This document shows, piece by piece, positions 11,394-25,400 of a stretch of 64,000 nt of DNA (the first letter of the stretch is position 1; each line of letters begins with the position of its first letter). The notes beneath the pieces are model-generated. The model saw nothing but the letters and a program-made list of their open reading frames with translations, was not told the DNA's origin and searched no databases. Position numbers and translations under genes: made by a program. Origin of the DNA: Fasciolopsis buskii. Lineage: Eukaryota > Platyhelminthes > Trematoda > Plagiorchiida > Fasciolidae. The stretch covers positions 270,656 to 334,655 of the forward strand of contig LUCM01004903.1 in assembly GCA_008360955.1 (NCBI GenBank), given 5' to 3'.

Positions 11394-14300
11394 GTGAATG
11401 TGGAATTTCCCGATGACTAAAAAACACCTTCGACTTGTTCAATGAGGCATAGTTTTGATCGCAATCATGGGGGAAAAGACTTAGATCGACTAAGCGACTT
11501 AGTCCACTTTCGTGATTATACCCGAGAGTAAACTATGAAGTCTTCCCAAGTATTTCCTCAGCCCGATAGGTTTACTTTTTTAATGTCCCTTGGCAACCAA
11601 GGTTGTGCATATTCAACAACACATAGTTGGATCCATCCCTAATGGAGATAGTCAGAGACTATGGGTACTTTATATTTTCCCATGATAATCTCAAACAACA
11701 TTGGGAAGCGAGCTGGAAAGAACCATGGAGATAAGAATCCATCCATTGATTTTCCAGTGGATCCGCATATTAGGCACAAGTCTGTTAATAGACAAAATGA
11801 TATCGGAACTACGGCGAATGACGGAGCCAATGAGGACCAAAAAGGAAAAAAAACACTAGCTAGAGCTGAACGTAGATATTTCCTGGCTCTTCCATTCTTC
11901 ATCTCGACGTCATTGGTTATCCATCGCGATCCTTGGCTCGTCAGTGGACGACGCCATAATATTCAACGTAGCAAACCGAAGTGAAGAATCGACTTAGGGG
12001 GGAGCCTATTTCAAACTTGAATCAAATGGGGTGGCAGAGAAGATTGTACGGCAATTTGAGAGTATAGACAACTACGGGAAGCCGCTGACTGAGTGTTCAG
12101 TTTATACATCCTTGGGTCTCCAGTTCGTCGGCCTGCCGATGCTGTGTGCTCCATCCGTCGCCCACGGTTGATTTGAATTCAGGGTTTAGTCGACCAAGAG
12201 TCAGCCGGGTGGACAACGCCGAGAATTTCCCTTCGTCCATTACACTTAGGAAGGAATATTCTTGCCAAAAGTAAAACTTCCTTGGGAGAGACTGTTCAAG
12301 ACGGATGGTGACTTGAGACATTCAGAGCGAGTCATGTCAAATCATACATATAAGCTGATAACCCAATAGGACCGCAGAGGGATAGCGTCTTGTACAGCGT
12401 TAAAGAGAACGAGTCTCAACAATCAAGGATGGGGTCTTTCAGAAATTTAAGCAAGGATCTCTTTTGCTTACTAAATTCCCCCCCCCCACGTTTTCCCGCG
12501 GTTAACTCGTCTCTGGTCATTGTCTAATAGCCTTGAGCTGCTCCAACAAATATAAAATGAATTGGAATAAACGCAATTTCTTCCCGGAACACAAATGTAC
12601 TGACCAGATTCTTACTAGGATACCGCTTCACGTGGCCGAGCCTTACTATTCACACATGGTACGCTTGTTTGCCGTATGAGTTTCCCAAAAACGGCTGTTT
12701 GTTCTACCTTAAATCGGGTCTGGTGAAACCAGCCTGAGGCTACCAAACAGTGACTGGAGGCGGGTAAACGCCAGTAAGTCCTCTATTCTTTAAGTAATTT
12801 GCTCACCAAGACTGAGATTGACAATTCGGACCATATTCTTCGATTTTTTATGACTAACTTCAGAGGTATAAGTAAAGGACTCGTGTTCAGGGTGAAAAAC
12901 TGGAAAATTCCATACGTTTGTATTCATATTTGACTGTCTGACGTTTGTGCATCATATGATAATAATAATCGTTCCCCAAACATTTGTTTTCTCTACCGGC
13001 AGCGATCAACGGCGGTGAACTTCAGACGTACAGAGGCCGGTTGGAACCTCAAATCGTTCGCCGGCCACATCCTAACTCTGATCCCCGTGCGGTTTATCGG
13101 CTGAAGTTTGCCCCCGGCACTGAAAACTGTGATTAGGTCGAATTACATTGATCCAGGAAATAACAATCGGGTTGCATGCGGCTTGAGAGGCGTATGTGAC
13201 CGACACGCCTGCTCAGGGTGGGTCCGGCTTTTGTAGTACTGTGACCATCGAATACCGACTCCCACGCACGGGTGCACACTGGTGTGCTCGTATGCTTGTG
13301 GGCCACGCTGAGCCCTGAGAGCAAACGAGTGCGCACAACCACTTAGGCAGGTTAGGGACTGAAGCTCACCGACGCAAATGGCTTACCTCAGATGAGTAAA
13401 AGCGAACGATCATTCCCACCTACGTGGAGTGTGACAGTAAAATTTTGGTTAGAGGGCCCACGTGCACACATGCGTGCACTGTGAGAACTGGGTGCGGTGC
13501 GAAAAGTCCTCTCAGGGTAGCGTGGTTGACCTATTTTATCAAATGAAGAAAAATGTGACAAGTGGCAGTGATATGAGTAGCTTCACCATGCGTTCACGCT
13601 GCCATTGTCGTTATCACTGATACTACTACCACTACTATTACTACTTCTACTACTACTACTACCGCTATGAATCGTTCCGATTAGCATCAGTCAGAAGTCG
13701 ACCAGCCCTTGTCGCATTGGTTAAAAGAACCGTAAAGAATTTCACTGCTCTCAAACATGAACTTCACATACGGCCCGCAAAAACGTCTCTTGCACTCCCA
13801 AAGACCTTTTTGGTCTAGATACTTAAACTTGTTGCAATGATCCCGCTATCCAGTAAGTAGCCAGGGCTTCCCATTCTAGTCCAGTATATCGACTTTTATT
13901 CAAACACCGTTCACGGGGACCGCAATATCGCGAAAATGTAAAACTGAACCGTCATCAAAGTTTCCCGATCTTGCTTTGTTCGTCTTGAGATCACGAGCAC
14001 AAACGGTTGTTTTGTGATTTCCTATCGCATCTCCCCGGTAAATTCAGAACACGTTAGGAAGTACCTACACAACAGTGACATGCCAAAAACACATTTCACA
14101 TGATTGTGATTCAATTATTGATTTATGAAGCCCCATTCTCGCTTTACATGTTTATTCATCTTGTGAGAACCACCATCGATCATTTGGTAACTGCCGCTGA
14201 TATCTTCGTGGCCACAAAATGCAGTTTAATAATCACAGCCTAGTGTAGAATAAACAAAACTTTCTTCGCCGAACACGATTGCTGAGGTAATTGTAATCTT

Positions 14301-14688
14301 CTGTCCATTTAAAGTCGACTTTTGACTCACAAATTGCTTTTCTGTCTCTGTTCCCCGCAATGGCATCTCTATGGACCATGTAAACAAGTCGCGCAGACCC
14401 ATATGTAACTCAGAAACTAAGCTTTTAAGATGGGGCTCTGTCTCCCCTTTGCCCACTGACTTGTCATGCATGACTAGTTCTTCCCCTTGGGAAGGCTATC
14501 CTGCTCAGTTTTTTAGTGGTGAAGACATGGAAGCAATTATACCATGCTAAGGATGCCGGTGTCGTTGTCTATCGCCGATAGTTTGGCCCGTGCTGAAAGC
14601 TTTCAAACCTGTGTCACCATAGTAGAAACCGCACCATGCTTTGCTCGTAGATATTTACCTCAGGTCGACGCAACTCCAAACCACTAGA
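11394..14688. other. No gene recognised; simple repeats only
   Basis: About 3.3 kb without a supportable gene. It contains an 11-base C run near 12477 and a CTA-rich trinucleotide tract at about 13614-13665. The antisense frame pair at 11639-11984 is open on both strands over about 100 codons, but neither product is recognisable. Confidence 0.45.
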
Positions 14689-14845
14689 CGGGCGGTGGCC
14701 GAACGGGTATGGTCGTGGCATTTGGATGCGAAGGTCCTGGGTTAGAATTCTCCCGTCCCTGGTCAATTTCCCCATTTAGCAACCCTCTTGTTGATCGCAA
14801 CTTCCTTCGGAAAATGATGCATATTATTTTATTAATCAGGAAAGT
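14689..14845 (+). mobile_element. SINE B, near full-length
   Basis: A plus-strand copy with head GGCGGTGGCCGAACGGGTAT, spacer GGTCGTGGCATTTGGATGCG, a degenerate B box (GGGTTAGAATTCTCCC), then GTCAATTTCCCCATTTAGC, AACCCTCTTGTTGATCGC and an AT-rich end. The GGCCGAACGG string resembles the D-arm of Leu/Ser-type tRNAs, which is the likely origin of the head. Confidence 0.78.
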
Positions 14846-15012
14846 AAAATATAGAAAGATGAAAGACTTGCTACCTCCCCATTAAAGATGATGAAAGTAC
14901 CCAGAACAACAATTCATTTTATTTCAAACAAAAAAAAACAAGGGAAGCAGCTGTTTTTCGTTCGGTTATTTTAACACATGAAACAGTTCGTCAAACGACA
15001 GCATGAATAACT

Positions 15013-15205
15013 GATTGGCCATTAAAAACAAAGGGGGCAGATGGCAACACGCTGTCACCCGACTAGTTGCTACACCTGACCTAATGAGACCTACGTGCCT
15101 TCTTTGACACACGTTGACGTTTGCGGGCCGCCATCCCTCCTGTGCAGTGGGGCCCAAGTGGCTATGAGGAGTGCTCCTTCCAATGAACTAATGCTTGATG
15201 AAAGC
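15013..15205 (+). mobile_element. SINE A, head truncated
   Basis: Contains CGCTGTCACCCGACTAGTTG, then ACACCTGACCTAATGAGACC, then GCCATCCCTCCTGTGCAGTG, then GTGGCTATGAGGAGTGCTCC. The ACACCTGACCTAATGAGACC block is the best conserved signature of the family. The simple tail is gone. Confidence 0.75.
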
Positions 15206-18200
15206 ATGTCATGGGAAAGATGCCTCACCCTCTTTGATAAGCGTAGGAGTGAAAATTTAGCCATCTCAACTGCGATCCAAAACAGAGACAAAAGTTCGCT
15301 CTTAGCGTCAAATGTCGGTCACCAGAGCCCGTGAATGCAAAATTGAAGCTGAACTCGTTATGAGTCGGCCGCTGGGCCAGCAACCGGTCGTAGTCACATA
15401 AAGGTAACTACCAAACGGCACTCTGTCCCGTGTAGTGCGAAGCTTCAGCAAACTGTGGAGAACGGTATAGATGAAATATTTTGAAGTGTAAAGTCGAATC
15501 TCGTGTCCGTTTTATTGGATATATATTAGGGTTGATTTCCGACAATCCAGCTAAAACAACGGCACGGTGTTATCCTGGTTTCAATCCTTGGTACATAAAC
15601 TGAACACAAAAGTAAATGCTTAATTCCAAACTCTCTGTTAGGATCGTTCGGTACAACAGAAATCAACTAGATCGGATCGGTCATGAACATTTATGCTACC
15701 TCACACTGTGCGTACACGTCTGAATATTATTTTCCAAGCTGTTTGACATAATGCGTCATACCTAGTCTATCTGAACTCGGTTAATTTGGACTTGACGTTT
15801 AGGTGGTCTTTCTTTGTTCCCCTAACCCGGTAGTAGGTTACCGGATCGATCATTCATTTGAAATGTGACAATGATTTTTCGAGAATTGAAACTCTTATTG
15901 AGTCGTGTTCTCTTCCACGTTTCCTGAGCATTCGTTTAGATCTTCCTGATTGACATTGGTCTATGGATTTTTCCGTATTTCATGTGTACGAGTTCACTCT
16001 CATTTGACCACTAGTGTCCCAATTCGAACAATTCAATGTCGATTTAATGCGGATCTTACACACAACTCGTATCTCCTTAACTTCACAGCACAGTACGGAC
16101 GTGGTCAACGGTTGCTTTTCTGGCATTTTGCCGTGCCGAGTCTTAGGGCTGATATGTTGACAGTTAAGTTTCGTACATTTGTTGTCATTGAACTAATTGT
16201 TGATTAGTAAACATAGGGTTTGGATAACTCAATTTTTTGGGGGGATAACTGGAGCCACCTGATTGTGGACGATGGGTCAGTGCAGTCCCTGTCTGCCGAA
16301 TGTTGCTAGAACCATGCAGTTACACTCCGACTATATCTGTCGCTCATCGGAATTGTCGTGTGATAACCAAAGGAACCTAAAGACCAGGCTTTTGGCGTTA
16401 GACAAAAAAAGTAGGGGCACAAGTTCGCTGATGCATATATCAGGAACATCCTAAACGGATGCTAACTTGAATTCTCTCTAGAGCATCGAATAACGATAAT
16501 ATTCGAGGGAAAAATATCGCAATCCGGTAAAACGTCTTTACGCCATTGGAACCATGAATGATCAACTAGCTTTCCCATTTATTGATAATTATGCATCAAA
16601 TGTATTCCATAGCAAAGGGTCGATGAGAAATGATTCCGCATAGACTGTTCCTTCCTTATGGTCAATACTCGCCTGAAACCACGTGGCTGTCTCAACAGGA
16701 CTGTTAGTGTATAGGCCTAGTCAGACATACAGACACAAATAAATAAAAAGGAAGACAAACAAATGGACACGCGAACAACAAAACAAGAAAACGGGGAGGG
16801 GCAAAAAAATATGCGCGCGGCGCGGCATGCTCATGACCATGTCACATGGTTTTGCACGTGTAGAACGGGACCAGCAACGCGAGTCTGACGGTTGTCCGCA
16901 AACCGGGTTAAAAGGCCCGAACAGCCCCTCCTTCATCACGACCACCGCCCGAGGTACGTCTGTACACTGCCTTATTTATCCGACAGAGAAATGATCGGGA
17001 GACAGGCACAGCGGAGTAGACCAATGGTATCATTCAAGTCCCCGGGTGAGAATCCCAACGACTCGAATGCAAACACAACTAACTGACTACAAAAAAACCC
17101 GCACGAAGAGCTCGTTTAGCACAACGGGCACAAAATCTCATTTTTCAACCGTGTTTCCGTCACCGTTCCTAGTCTTAAAGCCTGATGTCAACTATTTCGA
17201 AAAAGCGCAAATCAGCCCAATCCAATAATACAATGTCATTCGAACAGCGAATATGCCCGTGTCCGCAAGGGCCAATGATCTCATAATTCGATCAGATTCT
17301 GCAATATCGTCTCGATTTCAAAATCATGGATCCCTTAGACTCGGAGTGTCACGATCGAAATCGTGGGAGTCCTGTAACAACTAGAGGTGCTGGTTGCCAG
17401 CACAAAGCGCAGAGACCGAGGTGGTTATCAAACATTGTATGTGCCATATCGTAAGAGATCGCCTCTTGTTTCAATTCGGCCCGGCACCTCTCCCCTACAG
17501 AAGTGGAACGAATCAGTGGGGCTACGAGCAGAATAGGTAGTCCTTCTCTTCCTTTTTTCACTAGCACAAAAATGGTAATTAAAATCGAGCAAAAAACAAG
17601 TACAGGGATTTTCCACGAAACTAAACCAAATAGAACGGAAATATCACCATCTTCGGGTCAGGAGGGATGTTAATAGTTTTGGCCCAATCTTTGAGATTAA
17701 TAACCGTGCTCTGATGCTTCTCACGTTTGGTGTCCATCAATCAGCAAGTTTCGCTCAAATGCTAATTAGGCAAATACAAAACCAAAAATCAGAAACTGAT
17801 ACCATAACCAAATTAGTGGGCGACCAAAATTACGGTTAAAATAGATGTCACTATTTGAGCCTCATATTTGATACAGTATTTTTACTACATTAGCTCAAAG
17901 TTCAAAACCCTATGCTTGAGATCTGGGGGACCATTCTCGAGCTGTGGCTTAGCCAATGAAATGGAAAACGTCTTGTCGAGAAAAAAATCTCGATGGTTCT
18001 CTCGTCCGCCGGGACGGGTCGACTTTCAGCTAGTTATCGCATCCAACCCGAACAAACAGCACTATTTTTTCTCAAGCAGCTTATGACGTCAACGCAGAGT
18101 GTAAGAAATCAGACAAATCAAGACAATTGGTCCTAACAATCACTCTCTCACACAAACAATGCACGGCAAAGAGAACAAGAAACGTTTGTCGGAATGGATA

Positions 18201-18746
18201 ACGTGAATCGCGTGTCATTCAAGTTGGCATCTCATGTGCCGTAATGTACCTATCAAAATGTCCATCCATCTATCGATACGGAAGCGCAAATAAGGTTAGG
18301 AGATAATAGCACAACTTTTCCCTTCTGTTTATCCCAAACATCACGTGCGCCTGTGGTGATATTCAATCTAGCCAATACCTACCTCTCTCTCCCTCTCGTG
18401 TCCAACTTTCTCTTTCGCATCAAAAAACCTTAGATCACAACACAGCCTGTCTGATTTGTGTCAAGGCGCTATGTCCGAAAATGAGGTCAGCGCAGTGACA
18501 AACACGACCAAGTCTAGTATTATTCGGATTGTTTGGCAGTGTAGATAGGATTGCGGTCAATATAGACGTCAGACAGGGTAAAACACGATTGCTGAGACAA
18601 AAGAGTAGACGATTGGTTAGTCCATTGTTCGTTCGGTCGAAATTCGGACAGGGACGAAAATCGTTCAGAGAAAAATCCCATAACAAACATGGTAATTGCA
18701 AAGCGAGGAGTTTGTCGGTTGTAAGCAAAATGAAATTTACAATAAA

Positions 18747-18748
<2 letters not shown>
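15206..18748. other. No gene recognised
   Basis: About 3.5 kb with only short frames (longest about 85 codons at 15950-16207). A small CpG-rich spot (GCGCGCGGCGCGGC) lies near 16815. Nothing could be assigned. Confidence 0.45.

Positions 18749-18792
<44 letters not shown>
18749..18792. repeat. (AT)n microsatellite
   Basis: An uninterrupted alternating AT run of about 44 bases. Confidence 0.95.
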
Positions 18793-18795
<3 letters not shown>

Positions 18796-20059
18796 TAACA
18801 CCCTAATTGAGTCGCCTAACTAACCCCCGGTTCACGCTGGAGTGAAAACAGGTTTGTGGGATGATGAACGCAAAATTGATCACCTTTCCGTGGAAGCACA
18901 CGGAGAGCAAAACTTGTATAATCTCAAATATTAACGGTTTCTGTAATTTTTGTCCTTTGGGTTCCCTGCAACCTGCGCGATTGCAACAATGTCCAGACCT
19001 GGTTCACTGCTGCGCCTTTTGTGTGTGCATGAATTGCATGCATTGTCTCTAACTTTGATGCACCGTTGAAAGCATCCCGCAACGTCTAGTCAATCCGTAT
19101 CCTGATGCTGGGCTGATTTGCTGTCTGTAGCGTTCACCGAGCAGGTGAAATTGGAGTTGAAAATTCGAATTGCAAAGGGTGACTCATATTGGACACGGGA
19201 CTTGAGAACAAACGTCAAATAACATTGATTTCGAACACTACCGCACGGAAATAAAAATGAGAGGACAGGTTTTTGGACACCCCAGTTGCTCTGGTGGTTA
19301 TACAAAGAAAACATATCACTTATGAGTTATAGATCACAGCAACTATCTGGACGACCGTATGATTTCCACTTCTGTTCCAGTTGACGACTACTGACAGACA
19401 AAACATGACTGTGTGCTTTGTCTTTCACAACTTGGACCTGTTTCAGCTATCGACAATAAATTCAGGCTAGACGAAAACATTGTTCACGTGAATGAAGCGT
19501 GGAACAGAATAGTGACATAACAACTGAATTAAAGACCATTACGAACAGTGGTTGAAAATCTGCAACTATTGGGAGGTAGCCACCCAGTTCGCTGGTGCCC
19601 AGTGCGTTGGCACTACCTGACGGAATAAATCCTTACATGGTTACGGGGCATGCAAGTGCCCATAAACGTATGTGCTAAGATTGTATTAATGAAATACAAA
19701 CCATAGTTTCCAGCGTAGTAAAACACTAGACCAAACTTTATGACCAGAAAATTCAATACATTTTTTTTCATGCGAACATAGAAATGTACGACTTCTTCAG
19801 CTTATAACAATTCGTTTTCACAATACGCGCCTATTTGTTTCTTACTACCACTGGAAATAATATCCGGTAATAAGCCATAACAAAAGAATTGTTTTTATTT
19901 TCAACGTTCATAATGCGGTTTTTTATGTTGTTTTCGGCTTATTCTCAAAGGGAACCAGTTCTACAAACAGGTCACACAGCATTCGCGCCACTGACTTCGA
20001 TTCTGAGCCATATCTTTTAGCGCCTCCAAACAACAGTCCGCATCTCTCAGGCCCCAACT
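18793..20059. other. No gene recognised
   Basis: Nothing recognisable on either strand. Confidence 0.45.
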
Positions 20060-21050
20060 ACGAAGGTGCGAAACATCAACCGAGGCCAAAGCCAAAGCCA
20101 AAGTAAACTTCTTCATACCTCTATGCCAAGTCATTGCCAGACCGTCACGTCACTTCTTCCAGCTTTCCCCAGCATGTACAAAAAGAGCGCGAGAAGGAAA
20201 ATGATTAGCAGACATACGAAATTTGTGTCCAAGCCACCAAACGCGACGTAAAGAGATTATCTCAGTCAGAGGACGACTCTCTGCACTCGGCACACGACGA
20301 CGCATCTCGTCATTGCTCACCTGATTTTCCCACCAGACCTGAGCTTCGGAGTGATTGGTGGTCGAATACAGAAAGCCGTCGGCCATCCTCAACACCTGTG
20401 CTTCGTCACACAGTAAAAAGATATCATCGGCATACTCTAAGTCAAAACCCTGTTCTCTCTGAGCAATTCAATTCTAACATCTAGATGACCAGATAAAGCG
20501 TTCTGTAGGACATCCTCTATGACAAAGATGAAAGGAAATGGGGATAAAGGACAGCCCTGTCATACTCCACTAGAGATGACGAAGGATGACAAAAGCTGGC
20601 AACAGACCCCAATCTGATCCGAGATATGGCGGTACAATTCTGAGAATCGACACATTTCTCCATTCCTTAACGGTGCCATTGTGTAGACTTATCAACAGAG
20701 TCAAAGACTGCGCGAATGTTCACGAACACGATGAACATTAGTCTTTGAGAGGTAAAAAGGCGCGACTAGCACCAAACCCGGCCTGTTCCTCACGAGTTTG
20801 CCCCTCACGCATGTTGCACAACCTGCGAAGAATGACGGACGAAAGCAACTGTGACGCGATTGGAATTAGACTGATACCCCTATGGTTAACGCAGTCATTG
20901 CGCAAGCGCTTTTCAAAGATGGGGACAACAATCGACTTCCCCTTCCTGGAAGAGGGAACCTTCGATAACACCGCTTGAAGTTTTTTGTCCAAGATAAAAC
21001 CAAAGATACTGAAAGCCGCAGAAACTGAATGCACTTTTACGTCACGCACT
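20060..21050 (-). pseudogene. RTE-like retrotransposon relic (RT and C-terminus)
   Basis: The minus strand shows the RTE order. First comes KSIVVPIFEKRLRND and NHRGISLIPIASQLLSS (about 20860-20950), then REEQAGF (about 20780). A QGCPLSPFLF-like block near 20545-20560 is followed by GFDLEYADDIFLL with the intact catalytic YADD at 20423-20434. The conserved C-terminal block WWLGHKFRMSANHFPSRALF (about 20170-20230) follows. Segments between these blocks are missing: much of the palm after REEQAGF, and the LNKCK-type region after YADD. Stops are present, so this is a deleted, 5'-truncated copy. It belongs to a different subfamily from the plus-strand element at 22.5 kb, judging by divergent C-terminal sequence. 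Confidence 0.8.
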
Positions 21051-21333
21051 AATGGGCTCGATATGGAAACAGAATAAATGCTAAGAATTCAATTACAAAT
21101 AGTCCACGAAAAGACCTCTAACCATTTGTTCTTGTTTCCTAGGATTTGTATCCCTGGTTCTGTTGGCGGAAGGTTCAGCCGACTTTTAAATGGATCCGTC
21201 CATCGCTGCATCTCCTGTTCAAAGAAGAGTGGCCAGAAAGCGGCACGAACGGGGTAGAAGTGCAGAGAACCCACTACAGTTAACTGATGGTGGTTGGTCA
21301 AGTGGATTATGTTTCCGTCCCCAAAAAGGTACG
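21051..21333. other. No gene recognised
   Basis: Short frames only, one beginning MDPSIAASPVQRRVARK at 21190 with no known relative. Confidence 0.4.
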
Positions 21334-21660
21334 AGATTCAATGGAATCCACCATTGCTCGCCTGTTTCATTACCACCATAAGGGTTATTCGCTAGATGGA
21401 AAACGATGGAGTCCGACTAGGAAAAATGTTGCTTATTGGATCTCCGTGTTTAACGTCCGGGTTAGGGCCCAGTAGGACTGAAACAATGACACATTGACTG
21501 GACCGGTCGATAAGGCGAGCAAAAGTCGCACGAGAAAATTACTTTTCATCCATAAGTCGAATTAGCCGACCGACAGTTTGATCAGCATGCAGTGTGACCG
21601 TGATAATGTGATCAATATGATTTATTTTAGACTACTAAGCGAAACTCTGGTTTGGTATAG
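21334..21660 (+). repeat. Dispersed repeat, unknown family (copy 1)
   Basis: Matches the reverse complement of 44600-44932 at high identity over about 330 bases, including CACCATTGCTCGCCTGTTTC, GGTTATTCGCTAGATGGAAA, TGACTGGACCGGTCGATAAG and AGCATGCAGTGTGACCG. Similarity fades beyond about 21670. No open frame spans it in both copies and I recognise no transposon protein, so the family is unidentified. Confidence 0.75.
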
Positions 21661-22324
21661 TTAGATCGTTCTTGCTGGAGTCAGAAAAAACGGATGTTGT
21701 GCTAATCGTCTCGTGTTTACCAGCGGTCGTTGCCACCTGAAAGTATATTCTATTCCTGGTCATGAGCTGCCAATCATATCTACCTCCAATCGGTAATCGT
21801 TCGTCCTGTGTAGGTCTAATGAGCAAACCGAAATCCATCCGGTACAGATACTCGTCCCATTACTAAAATTGCAAACTATTCATAGGATGGACGAGTGTGT
21901 GACTCATGTCGATTTCGACGGTTTTCCAAATCATCTAATGAGTCCGCATAGTTTCAATCCCAATGCAGGCTTTGGAACAGGATCGGTCACATTGGTCAGT
22001 TTTTGTACGCCGCTTGCCTGCTTTGCTTTACATAAGTCGTTCACTGATTGATGTCAGTCAACCAAGATTTGGTTTGAATCACTAAGATTTCCTCGTCCAA
22101 TCACAGTTCGACGTCATGTAGTAATTGGTAGCCGAAGTCTGATTGTGTAATCGAGAGCAACTCACGATATAGTAGGGCTAGAATACATCGATTAACTTCT
22201 CCATCAGTAATATCAGACCACGGTTTACCTTCATATCATGCATATATGTACAAAGAAAGAGAGGGAAAACACATTGGCTCTGATAAAGGGATCTCGTGAA
22301 CTATTCGGTCACCTTTTGCCTGTT
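21661..22324. other. No gene recognised
   Basis: May include a decayed continuation of the preceding dispersed repeat. Otherwise nothing identifiable. Confidence 0.4.
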
Positions 22325-22405
22325 GGTTTCTTCATTAATGAAACAGTGCACAATATTTCTAGGAAGGGGATTGTGGCAAACAGAGTGCTGCCAAGGAAGA
22401 TCAAC
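22325..22405 (-). mobile_element. SINE B, 3' body fragment
   Basis: The string CATTAATGAAACAGTGCACA, then TTTCTAGGAAGGGGATTGTG, then GCAAACAGAGTGCTGCCAAG corresponds to the reverse-oriented 3' body seen at 9585-9660. The head is missing. Confidence 0.6.
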
Positions 22406-22499
22406 GGTACATATACTAAAATTGGAACGATAGAGAGAAGATCAGCATGGCACCTAACACGCAAAAGCCTTAAGCGTTCCATGTTTTTCCGCCATAACG

Positions 22500-25400
22500 A
22501 GACTACACCTAGAAGTGGTGAGGCGGCTTGCTGGCCTCCATGATCCAACGAGCTATACAGGTTGCCTTATCTCAACCCAAGGATCCAATCATGCTTGGAA
22601 AGTCAATGGGTAGAGGCCTAACGAAGTAGTCTCCTGATTCTCCCAGTCGGAGGTTGATCTGAGTTAGCAGCTCAGTCGGAAAAACGAGTGCAAGAATAAT
22701 TGATCCAAGTAGATAGGCTTCCACTAAGCTACACCCCGCTGCCTTGCGGTCAGGTTCTTGTCAGAACCAAAGACCTTGGTTTGGAAACCTAATCGTTCTT
22801 CTGCTTAGTGGCCGGACTCCTTTCAAGTACCCATCCATCAAACCCCATGAGTAACACGCCTACAAATAATTCCATACTGCATCGGTAGTCTTGCAGGATA
22901 ACAGGGACTGCGCTACCCATTGCATCCAGCGCAGTGGGTAGTGATAAACATAGTACTGCTCAAATTTCCCTCTCTTTTATTCAACCTGTCTCTTCTGTCT
23001 CCAGCCCAATCTCTTTGCCCCTCTGCCTACCCATAGTATCTCCATTGATAACAAGCCCGATACTCGCAATATTTTATTGTCAAGTAGTGTAGTAGGTGGT
23101 TTCCAGTCTGTTGGCTCACAGTTTCTCAAGCCTCGTCAGCCTCTGAATCTGGGTTCCTTCAATGTGCGCACTTTAATGCAGGCTGGCAAACAGGCGTGTT
23201 TGGCTCTGACAGTGGACTCACTTTCGATTGATGTCTGCTGCGTGAGTGAAACACGAATTCAGGATTCGAGTAACTGCGCCAAACGTCTCGTCAAGATATT
23301 TTCTTCGCACTTCAGGAGACGAAGCAGCTCAAGTTGTGGGCCAACGTGGTGTAAGCATAGTCTTGAGTGAGAAGGCTGAAGCAGCCTTTTTAGACTAGAT
23401 CCCAGACAACAGTCGCTTGTACGACGTGAGACTGTAGGGAGCAGTTGGCGTGCGGAAGGATAGTAGTGTTAAGCGCAGTTTATTTGTTAACTCGGCATAC
23501 GCTCTAACAGACTGCAACACTGACATGGAGCAAAACGAGTTTCACGATGACCTCGTCACTCTTGTTCGGAAGAGCAAATGCTCTGACATTGTAGTGGAAT
23601 ACTGAGTGCATCGGAGCCCTGTTTAGGTGGGCGATGCGCCTCCTCCGCTCAGCAAACAGATAACGGACAAAGACTTCTCCAGTTTCGTGCAGACAACCGT
23701 TTATTCCTATCTATTACGAATTTCCGACACAGTTCGCGTCGCACAGCTCCTTAAATGCAAAGAGGTGAATAACGTGCATCAACAGTTGCAGCGTCAGTTG
23801 AATATAAGCCTTAGGAATGACCGCGAAAACTGGTGGGTTAAGGTAGCCGAAGAGATGGAAGTGGCGTCCTCTCCAAGTAACAGTCGAAGACTGTTTAAGC
23901 TTATACGCGACAGCGGTGGGCGGCGAACTTCGGTTAGTGAAGTCGTGTGCGATAAGAATGGAAAGCTCATCCATGGTAGACAGGAAAGACTGGATCGTTG
24001 GGCACAGCATTTCAAGCATCAGTTTAACTGGCCACACGCTAACGTATTTAGGCCGACGTCTGGAGCTGTGAATCCTTGGGAATTGTCACTTGATCCCCCA
24101 ACGGAAGTGGAAGTGCAGTCGAATATTCGGCTCCTGAAGAGGGGAAAAGCAGCCAGTCCCGATGACCTTCCAGCAGTTCTCTTCAAATTGGGTGGAGAAG
24201 TGCTAGTGAAATCACTTACCTCCTTGCTCCATGGTATTTGGAACGAGGAGCCTATTTCGTTATCGTGGGGCGACTCACTGATTGTACCCATCTTTAAGAA
24301 GGGCACACGGAATGACGGTAGCAATCATCGAGGTATTAGTTCAATTCCGCTAAATAGCAAGGTGTTAGCTTCGATAATGCTACCTCGTTTGACACCGATT
24401 CGCGACAGTAATATCCGTGAACAACAGGCCGGATTTCGTCTAGGTCAAGGTTGCATCGACCAAATATTCACTCTCGGGTAGATACTCGGAACGCGCCACA
24501 CAATGCTTTAGGGGGTCCTCAGAAGGTAGGAGTGGAACTGGGAAGTGGAGGGAAGCTGTGTGACCTAGACTACACAGATGACATTGTGTGCCCGTTCGAG
24601 TCTGCGAACCATGCACAACGGGCACTAGATAGACTGTCAAGATCGGTTGCCCGGTTTGGTATGTGCTTTGCACCTTCAAAGTGCAAAGTGCTCTTACAAA
24701 ACTGAACGACAGCAGTGCTGAACTTCCTACTGGACGGAGAGGAACCAACGACTGTGGACCGTTTCACCCACCTTGGTAAGTGCGTGTCCAACGATGGTAG
24801 CTCGGGATTGGAGGTATATATGCGTATATCCAAGGCTCGGGAAGCTTGTGCTGGACGGAAGCACTTGTGGCGTCGGCCTGATATTTCACTGAAGTTGAAA
24901 AGTCGTATGTACTGTGCTGCAGTGCGTTCAGTTCTGTCGTACGATTGCGAGACGTGGAGTACGCGTGTGGGCGATGTTCGTCGATTGGAGGTTTTCGACA
25001 ACCGATGTTTGCGTGGTATGGCGAGGATTGGATGGAGTGACCGGGTGTGTAATATTGAGGTCAGGAATCTGGTATTGGGTGCCACTTCTGAGAGTAGCTT
25101 GTTTCAGCGTATGAAACTTAGTAGACTAGGCTGGTTGGGTCACGTTTTGCGTATGACGAACACTCGCCTACCATATCGTGCCCCATTTTGTGTTCCTCCT
25201 ATGGAATGGAAGAAGCCATATGGGGGTCAACAGATGACATGGTAACATGGGATGAGAAAATGTACAGCGAACATAGGTAAAGTAGGTGTCTCACGTCTTC
25301 GTGGTTGGAGTCCGAAAGACTCGTCAATCAACTAGATGGAGAAAATGAAGGATATGGTAGTGAACCGTAAACAGTGGCGATCGTGTTGTCATTCCCTGTT

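Noticed and set aside
24570..25085. 171-codon minus-strand frame
   Set aside because: It is the antisense shadow of the RTE C-terminal coding region on the plus strand.
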